Below, piece by piece: positions 49,131 through 56,700 of a DNA stretch of 64,000 bases. The stretch covers positions 4,833,001 through 4,897,000 of the forward strand of contig NZ_CP067100.1 in assembly GCF_016616235.1 (NCBI RefSeq), read 5' to 3'. The notes under the pieces are model-generated. The model made no database searches and was not told where the DNA came from. It worked only from the letters and a program-made list of their open reading frames with translations. Origin of the DNA: Bradyrhizobium diazoefficiens (GTDB lineage: Bacteria > Pseudomonadota > Alphaproteobacteria > Rhizobiales > Xanthobacteraceae). The position numbers and the translations under genes were made by a program. Every line of letters starts with the position of its first letter. Position 1 is the stretch's first letter.

Positions 49131-49150
49131 ACAACGGAGCCGGCCAGCGG

Positions 49151-49387
49151 CCGAAAATTGGATGGCCTTATCTACCGGTCGGAGAGGTCCGCAACTACTC
49201 GATCCCACTCTCAAGGTATCTGGAAAAAGCCGTTGGCAAGCCTGCATCTATCGTGCGTGTGGCACCTTTCGAAAGTCGAGCCAACGCGACTATGACAAGC
49301 ATGCACCCCGCTCTGGACGTGGCGACGTTCAAGCGGTTACATGCATTCAAGATGCCGGCGGGCAGTAGCCCTCGCGATTCGGCCTAA
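49151..49387 (+). pseudogene. Gene remnant, possibly of a PhnD-type binding protein
   Basis: A 78-codon open frame without start reads IGWPYLPVGEVRNYSIPLSR followed by YLEKAVGKPASIVRV. This spacing of PYLP, PL and the GKP motif resembles the N-terminal part of phosphonate/phosphate-type binding proteins. The rest diverges. It sits inside the island after the integrase. Coding status is doubtful and no function is claimed. Confidence 0.3.
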
Positions 49388-49697
49388 GCAGGCTTCTCCC
49401 GTTGGCCCCCCCGCCCTCGGCGGCGGCACGGGACAGCAGAGCCAGCGCGGGATCTACTTTCCGTTGTGATGCCGCGGCTTGCACTGTATTCTACGGGCAG
49501 CAGTCGCGGCCAGACCGAAGGTAGGGAAGGTTTGTACCTAGCGTAAGCCGACCTTGGGGATCGCATTCCATTGCTGACGCAATTCGGCTGATGTCTGCCC
49601 GTTGGTGCGATTTAGCATTGATTTGCCGGGCTCAAATCGTGCAATCTACACGGGTATTTCATAATTCATTTGGTTCTCATCTCGATGGGGGTGGGCG
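49388..49697 (+). promoter_or_regulatory. Upstream control region of the island operon
   Basis: 310 bp with no gene between the remnant and the first cargo gene. It holds the perfect inverted repeat GATTTG-N7-CAAATC at 49,620-49,638 and an AT-rich stretch (ATTTCATAATTCATTTGG) about 30-45 bp before the ATG, where a promoter is plausible. The whole operon is probably driven from here. Confidence 0.45.
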
Positions 49698-50930
49698 ATG
49701 GGAAGCTTGGTTTTTGTTCACGGCATTGGCAGCCGCAAGACAACGGACGGCAGCGAACACCCGTACGATGTGACGTTTCGTGCGATTGGCTGGGAGCTTT
49801 TTCGCAAGAAGATCGAATGGACCCTGGTAAAATGCCAATGGGGCGATGATCTCGGCGCGAAACTGCATGCCAGTGGAAAGTCTTTCCCTACTTACGACGG
49901 AAGGCTCGCCGTATCGGCTGAGCCAGATGACCCCCTCGGGATATGGCGAGTTCTCCTCGAAGACCCGACTTTCGAGCTACGAGCGCTCGTCACAATGGCT
50001 CAAAGCGGAGCGAAGAGCGGTGCACCTGCTGTCGCCGGTCCGCCTGGCAGTGCTGCCGCTGGCCCACCTGGGGGCGCCATTCCAGCCTCGGTCGTCTTGC
50101 AAACCCGTCTCGCTGCCGGTCTCGCACCCACGGGACCGCTGCTAGTCCTGCTGAAGGATTCTGGACTGGAGGCGTGTTTCGCCGAGGCCGTGGCCAAAGT
50201 CAGAGCGGCTCCTGAAACGCCAGGTGCGACTTCTCATCCGCAAGCATTCCGCGCGCTCGCTCGCGCCATCGTGGCCCAAACAGTTCGCCGTGGCATGGAT
50301 CTCGGCATTCCTCCGCCCGGGGGCGCAGATCTTCAGGTTATGGTCGACCGGACTGAGGAATTGTTACACGCTGGTCAGCTTTTTGGCGTTACGGACTGGG
50401 CCAAGAAGGCGCTCGCAGGTTGGCTAACCAACAAAGGAGCCCGCGAACGCGCGGCGCTCTTGGGAGCCGCGACCCCTCTTGCGGGGGACGTCATCGTCTA
50501 CCAAGCGCATGGTGACTTAGTTCGCAATCGGATTCGAGAGGTCGTATCGGCGGCCGCCGAGCCGATTGCGATCCTTGCCCACAGCCTTGGTGGTGTCGCC
50601 GCTACCGAAGCGCTTGTCGAAGACGCATCTATGCGCAGTCGGGTTAGGAAGCTCATCACAGCTGGCTCGCAACCTGGCTTCTTCTATGAAATCGATGCCC
50701 TGCGCACACTACCTTACGGCACTAAGTTGCCGACCAACTTTCCAGATTGGCTCAGTTTCTGGGACCCGCGCGATTTTCTGAGCTTCAAGATTGATGGCGT
50801 GTTCACCGGCGGAGGCACTCGCAGGGACACTCGAGTAGACAGTGAACTTCCATTTCCCGCTTCGCATTCCGGTTATTGGCGACAATCGTCGATGTGGGAA
50901 GAAGTCAGAGATTTCCTGAAAGAGGTCTGA
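49698..50930 (+). CDS. Serine alpha/beta hydrolase, first gene of the island operon
   Basis: 410 residues. Begins directly with the strand-turn motif LVFVHGIGSR, a lipase/PGAP1-type oxyanion loop. The nucleophile elbow is ILAHSLGGVAAT (Ser296). Candidate acid Asp356 or Asp359 lies in WDPRDF, and His390 in ASHSGYW. A Pro/Ala/Gly-rich insertion (about 105-135) separates the N-terminal part. No signal peptide, so cytoplasmic action is likely. Its stop overlaps the caspase-like start by one base (TGATG). Likely a lipase or esterase effector; substrate unknown. Confidence 0.82.
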   Translation: MGSLVFVHGIGSRKTTDGSEHPYDVTFRAIGWELFRKKIEWTLVKCQWGDDLGAKLHASGKSFPTYDGRLAVSAEPDDPLGIWRVLLEDPTFELRALVTMAQSGAKSGAPAVAGPPGSAAAGPPGGAIPASVVLQTRLAAGLAPTGPLLVLLKDSGLEACFAEAVAKVRAAPETPGATSHPQAFRALARAIVAQTVRRGMDLGIPPPGGADLQVMVDRTEELLHAGQLFGVTDWAKKALAGWLTNKGARERAALLGAATPLAGDVIVYQAHGDLVRNRIREVVSAAAEPIAILAHSLGGVAATEALVEDASMRSRVRKLITAGSQPGFFYEIDALRTLPYGTKLPTNFPDWLSFWDPRDFLSFKIDGVFTGGGTRRDTRVDSELPFPASHSGYWRQSSMWEEVRDFLKEV

Positions 50931-52480
50931 TGGAGCAATTGTCAGCACTCATAATCGGTATTTCGAGCTATCAAGACTTGGACGGTTGGAACATCGCTGA
51001 CAATCGAACCGCCCGAGACGCAATCGCAATTACGGAGTCGCTATGTGATAAGAACGTCCCAATAGCCAACATCAAACTTTTTTTGAGCATGGGACGTGAC
51101 ACGCCGACTCACGTCAGGGGCGTTGCCGTAGAGCCAGCAACTTGGGAACGAATCAGTAATTTCATCATTGGCGACTTCAATCGCCCGGGCTTCGCCGCCT
51201 CTAACCTGTTTTTCTTTTGCAGTGGTCATGGCTTCTTGGTCGACATGGAGCCCTGCCTCATCCTAGCCGACAGCAAACCTGCCGTGACGGCCCAGGCGAC
51301 ATACCGATGCCTAGGTCTTGATAGGTTTCGCCACCAGCTTTTTGGAATGGGCTTCAGCCGGCAATTTCTATGCGTCAATACCTGTCAAGTGCCTTCGGAA
51401 TGGTCGCCTCCGGGGCGCACGACTTTCGTGGATACCTCGCCGGGTATTCCAGGACAGGGGCTTCAACAGGTCCGTTTTCTAGCCGCACCGGAGATGCAGA
51501 CAGCTCCGGTTGAAAGCCGCAACGACGGCCTGAGCAACGGCTTTGCCGCCGCCGTTAGGTCGTGCATTGAAAAATATGAACTACCGCCAAACGCCAGCGA
51601 CTGGGACGCTGCTCTAAGAGATCAATGGGGGGACCTGGTAACGCTTGGCCTTTACGGTGCTGACCAATCGAAATTCAAGATACTACGCGACAATATTCTC
51701 AAAATAGATCGGAAGAAGCAGTGCGATTTTGTTAGCGGCGCGCTGAAGACGGCGCGAGATTGGGACTTACGCCAAGACTTGCTTCCGACTAGTTTAGTCC
51801 CTCGCACTCTCTTGGATCTGCACGCGCTCAATTCTGATCAACTTTCTTACTTGATCAGCCGTTTGCAAGACGAACTGTTCAACAGCGCTAACGATAAAAA
51901 GATTGCGGGAGGGCTCGCATCCGCTGTCTGGCCCGCGACCGGCCTTATAGAAGACAGAAAGCGGGACCTGTCAAAAAATCTCGCCGAGGCGCTAGTTGGC
52001 AACGATGAGCTGGAGACCGCAGACGACGTCGCTGAAGAGCTAGCCGCCATGGGCGACTGCATAATAGCTGCATATCTTGAAGTGGAGGGTTGCACTGCGC
52101 AGGATAGAGAACTCGTCAAAGAGCTCTTAGCATTCTGGAACAACATCTTGGCGCATCTTCTAGCGAAAAGCGCGCCAACCCTTCCGCTGCTTATTGTGGG
52201 CCACGTCAATCCGGATCCGGCCCCCGGGCAAGATGCGATCGATACAGCCCACTATTATCACGAGCCAACGCTCCCTTCAGTAGATAGGCGTCGTCTAACC
52301 GAGATTCGTTGGCAAGAGTTGCTGCAATGGCTCGACGACGCAATGCCGCGCACGCGTCATCCCGGACGGGGTGATCTCGATAGCGCAATAGCCAGGGCGC
52401 TAGGAGCACCGGCAATCCAATCTTTGCGACCCTTTCGAATGGCAACGCTCGTCGACTTCGTCACGAAGCGTGCGGGGTAA
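50930..52480 (+). CDS. Caspase-like (peptidase C14 fold) protein
   Basis: 516 residues from MEQLSALIIGISSYQDLDGW, the first strand of a caspase-hemoglobinase fold. Catalytic His100 lies in FFFCSGHGFL and Cys152 in FLCVNTCQ, giving an intact dyad. The acidic stretch around ILADSKPA follows the usual layout. The C-terminal 250 residues are mainly helical without known motifs and may be a sensing or docking region. The start codon overlaps the preceding stop, so the two are coupled. Caspase-like proteins are recurrent effectors in bacterial immunity and cell death. Confidence 0.83.
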   Translation: MEQLSALIIGISSYQDLDGWNIADNRTARDAIAITESLCDKNVPIANIKLFLSMGRDTPTHVRGVAVEPATWERISNFIIGDFNRPGFAASNLFFFCSGHGFLVDMEPCLILADSKPAVTAQATYRCLGLDRFRHQLFGMGFSRQFLCVNTCQVPSEWSPPGRTTFVDTSPGIPGQGLQQVRFLAAPEMQTAPVESRNDGLSNGFAAAVRSCIEKYELPPNASDWDAALRDQWGDLVTLGLYGADQSKFKILRDNILKIDRKKQCDFVSGALKTARDWDLRQDLLPTSLVPRTLLDLHALNSDQLSYLISRLQDELFNSANDKKIAGGLASAVWPATGLIEDRKRDLSKNLAEALVGNDELETADDVAEELAAMGDCIIAAYLEVEGCTAQDRELVKELLAFWNNILAHLLAKSAPTLPLLIVGHVNPDPAPGQDAIDTAHYYHEPTLPSVDRRRLTEIRWQELLQWLDDAMPRTRHPGRGDLDSAIARALGAPAIQSLRPFRMATLVDFVTKRAG

Positions 52481-52500
52481 AGAACACTGCAAGGAGAGAC

Positions 52501-53700
52501 ATGATGGTTGACGAATCGGAAGCCGCGAGCAGTCCTGGCAAACGAGGGGAAGCGGGAGGAAGCACCTCCGGAACGTCTAGCAAGCTCGCAGAATTCTATA
52601 CCGGCTTACCAGGCAATAAGCGCGCCGCGCCTCCCGTATTCCCACCCTCCGTACACGACCTGCTCCGGCAGAAAGAGACCTATATCCCCGATCCCGGGCT
52701 CAAGAGCGCGGTAAATGTGGCACTACTACTCGGTCTGCCATTACTCCTGACTGGTCCACCTGGCAGTGGAAAGACCCGTCTCGCTTATGCGCTAGCGGGG
52801 GAGCTTGGGCTCGGTGATCCGCTCGAAGTCGTAGTGAAGTCGGACGCGACATCGCGCGACCTTCTCTATGATTTTGACGAACTCGGGCGATTTCAGGACG
52901 CTCAAGCGAGCGCTCGCAATGATGATGCCGGCCAAGAGGCCGACACTCGACCGCTGTCGGCGTATCTGCGATTCCGACCGCTAGGTCAGGCCATTCTCAA
53001 GGCAGGCGGCGCAATGGCTGAACTCGAAACACTAGAGGGACACGCATTCATCGGACGACATTCACACGAGCCGCATCAGTACTTCAAAGATATAGCCCCG
53101 GGACTATTTCTGGAGCAGCCCGCACCAACGGTATCCCTCGTTTTAATTGACGAGCTCGACAAAGCTCCGCGCGATTTGCCCAACGATCTCCTGCGAGAGT
53201 TGGAGGACATGACATTCGAGATTCGCGAGCTTGGACTGCGTATCCGCGTCCCACGGGACAAAGACACCAACATCCCAGGGACCCGACCAATCGTCGTAAT
53301 TACGAGCAATGCAGAGCGAAGTCTGCCCGAACCGTTCCTTCGCCGGGTCGCCTTCTACGACATTCCTTATCCTGATGCCAAAGCTTTGGCTCGAATGGTC
53401 GAGTTACGCTTCGCTGAACTGCGCGGTTCTACCGCCGTTTCAGCGGGAGTTAGTCTCTTTCATGAAATTTGGAAAAAGTTCCCCCCTGGGGAGCGAAGAC
53501 CAGGCACAGCTGAATTTCTCGCGTGGTTCTCGTACTTGCACTTACACGGTTTGGGAAGCGACAAAAAGCTGCCGGAGGACATGCCCCAGGCGGTCCGAGA
53601 CAGCCTGGCTTTGCTCGTGAAAGGTAAGGAAACGCAGGACATCCTAACTCGACAAATCGACGGACTGCTAAAACCGAAAACAGAGGCCTCACCCGAGTGA
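52501..53700 (+). CDS. MoxR-family AAA+ ATPase
   Basis: 399 residues, two tandem ATGs after AAGGAGAG. Disordered start (about 1-45), then the AAA+ core: Walker A GPPGSGKT (85-92), Walker B LVLIDELDKAP (213-218 with Asp-Glu), sensor 1 Asn270 in ITSNAER and the following basic residues as possible Arg finger. A 35-residue acidic insertion separates the first helices. MoxR ATPases work as hexamers with vWA partner proteins to activate or remodel targets. The partner is probably the giant protein encoded 7 bp downstream. Confidence 0.9.
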   Translation: MMVDESEAASSPGKRGEAGGSTSGTSSKLAEFYTGLPGNKRAAPPVFPPSVHDLLRQKETYIPDPGLKSAVNVALLLGLPLLLTGPPGSGKTRLAYALAGELGLGDPLEVVVKSDATSRDLLYDFDELGRFQDAQASARNDDAGQEADTRPLSAYLRFRPLGQAILKAGGAMAELETLEGHAFIGRHSHEPHQYFKDIAPGLFLEQPAPTVSLVLIDELDKAPRDLPNDLLRELEDMTFEIRELGLRIRVPRDKDTNIPGTRPIVVITSNAERSLPEPFLRRVAFYDIPYPDAKALARMVELRFAELRGSTAVSAGVSLFHEIWKKFPPGERRPGTAEFLAWFSYLHLHGLGSDKKLPEDMPQAVRDSLALLVKGKETQDILTRQIDGLLKPKTEASPE

Positions 53701-53707
53701 GAATGGG

Positions 53708-56700
53708 ATGATCGGAGTAAGCGACTGGCTCGATCGTTCGACCTCTCTGCTGCCCGCGTTGCGCGATGCAGGGCTGCAAACCGGTGTGAGCGAACAGCTC
53801 AAGATTCTCCAACTTCTGCGATTGCTTGGTGAACGTGACGCAGCGCCGAGAGACCCCGAAGAGCTAGCGCGCTGGGTCGCGCCAGTGCTCTGTACTCGCT
53901 CCGATCAAACAGCACGCCTACAGGTGATCCTCAAGCAGCACTTTTCGTCCGGCCCGACCTCTCAAGACCAGAGGCCGTTGCGAGTGATGCCTAGACCGCA
54001 GCCGATGATCGGGGGGATATGGCTCCTAGCGGCTGCAATTGTACTTGGAGCTTTGCTCGTCGGCATCTCAAAGTTAGGCCCAACTTTACTGGGCCAGGCC
54101 ATCCCGCTGGTGCGAACGGTTGTGGAGCTGTCCACCTCGACTTACGGCCTTACACAGCGAGAGATCATTACAATTTTCATTGTGCTTGTAGTCGGTCTCG
54201 GTACGATTGGCTGGCTCATTTACCGCCGTATCCACTTAGCGCTTCACTCCGGAGGCCCCATCGGCCCGGAAACTCTTCGGAATGTTGTAGTCGATCCACC
54301 CGCAGCAGATGTCGACAACCCTGATTTTCTTCGAGCTGCACGTGTTCTCAATCGACCGACCTTGACGACGACCGGACATATCGACGTATCTGCAACTGTA
54401 CGTGCAACTGCCCAAGCCGGCGGTAGATTCCTCCCGGTTCGCGGTTTTCGGCGCTTAGCGGCCAACTGGATGCTTTTAGTCGAACGCAGCGGCGCGCAAG
54501 ACCCTCTGCCCGCCTTCGGCGCCCGCTTGTCAGCGTTGCTGGCCCGCTCGGGTGTAAGGCACTCCTTGTACGAATTCCGCCGCTCCCCTGATTGGGTAAG
54601 AGAGGGAGGTCCACGAGGGGCGCATTCGCCACTTGAGCGGGCGCTCGGCAAGGCGCGGCCAACGCGCCTCTTAATGTTGTCCGAAGCTGCCCGCACGATC
54701 GACCCTCGCAACGGAGGTCGTGCGCGCTGGCTGACCGATAACGATGTGCCGAGAGACGTGGTCCTTCTCACACCGAAAGCGCGCGACCTTTGGAGTGGCG
54801 CCGAAGTTCAAGCCGCTCAGGCAGGAATTCTGGTACTGCCGGCAGACGCGAGCGGCATATCGACGCTTGCGCAGCGCATCCAGGCTGAGGAACTGACGCC
54901 CGAGCCGGTTGCACCGGCTCGGGAAGCTCAATTCGACCTATGGCAAGAGCAGCGCTTCATCTGGCTTTCCCGCACGAAGCCGGCTGACGAGGTCCGACGC
55001 AGTTTGACGGACACTTTGAAGCGGCTGCTCACCTCGGAGGAATTTCGGCTACTCGTCGGAATCGCTGCGTTTCCAAAGGTGCATCTCGAGCTGATGTCAA
55101 CTTTGGACAAGCACCTCTATCCCGCCAGTAATCCTAGCGTCCAGCGTGATCGGCTTCTCAAGTTGGGACGACTGGTCTGGATCAAAGAAGGCTTCATACC
55201 TGAATGGCTTCGCGAGGATTTGCTGCTTGCCCTGCAGAGGGCTGACCGGGGCGACGTGCGCGTCCTGCGTAATACCTGGACCAAGATGCTGGATCGGGAA
55301 CCGGAGCCGGACGACAAGAGAACGGTTCTGAAGATTCACGCGGAAGGAAGCACCGGCGCGGGTATTACGGCAGACGAATTGTTTGTCGGATTTCTGAAAG
55401 GAGAGTTCGATTTGCCTGCACCTTTACGTTGGGCAGGCCTCTCGACCCTGCTGCGAGCACCAGATCGGATTGACTGGCTAATCGCGGGTACAGGGTTCGC
55501 CTTGGTAGCTGCGACTCTCGCCGGCGGCGTCGATCTATTTGTGTGGACCCAGTCAGCTCTTCTGCGTTGGGCCGAATTTATGCGCCTGATGGCTGATAAT
55601 CTTCCATTATTCGCTGCGCCGGCGCTTCGTCCGTTAGCCATCACCCCACTCGCGCTCGCCATCGCATGGCTTGCAACGTCCGGAATACGACCGACCTCAT
55701 CGTTCCGACTCTCGCAGATGTTCGCAGGCATGGGTGCTCTTTTGTCTCTTGCGTTCGGTTGGCTTGGCGCATTCCCGACGGAAGACCTCACCTTTAACCC
55801 TTCGCCGAAAGATCTTTGGGTCGCTTTCTTCGCACCTCTAATTGTCGCCGTTATGGTCGCGCTCCTTTTCACCATGCGCCAACGTGCAGATCGGGAGTAT
55901 GCCGATCTGCGTACCGTTTTGCAGCAGACCCGCGGCACCGGGCTACATGATTGGCCAACGAACCTAGTGCTCCTGTTTGCCGCAGAGATAGCGTTATTGA
56001 TGTGGGACGCACAGGCGTCACTGTGGCTCGCGTTGATCCCCACCCTTGGGATCGTGCGAGCGATCTTGATTTCATTCGGCGGAGCGCAACTGCAACAATC
56101 ATTTCCTCTGAAACGCGTTCCATTCGGCCAAGCTGTGGCCGGCGTAGTTATCGGCGAAATCGCTTCTGCCACCCTGTTTCGTTATCTTCAGCTTGGTTTG
56201 TGGGCTGTCAATGGTCTTCCCACTGACAACTTCGTCACAGGCTATCTGCCCTATGTTTCGTTCGGACCAATCCTGCTAGGTGGCCTATTCGGTTGCCTCG
56301 TGACGCTGTGGCAGCAAAAGCTATTGTCGATACGCGGAGTGATATTCTACTCCGGCATAATTGCACCGATCGCGCTGGCGCTCCCTCTCAGCACCTACTC
56401 TTACGTATATTGGCTCTCCTCCGGCAGCGCGCAGGGCGCGCCCCCGCTATTAGCGCGCTTCATTTCGCCCCTCCACAGTTCGACTGGCATTGAATTCCAC
56501 GTCGCTGTTTCGGTCATTTCCTCGATGATCGCCCTAGCCTTCGTCGGGCTACCGCTGGCACAACGCCGCCCCAGTAATTGGGCCATCTATCTTTCAGCAT
56601 TGCTCGCAATTGTTGCGACCGGCGTACTGATGGTGCTTTTGCGAAATTTTGGCATCATCGACGATTCGTTTGCACTCCTTTACTCTACGGCATCGTTGTC

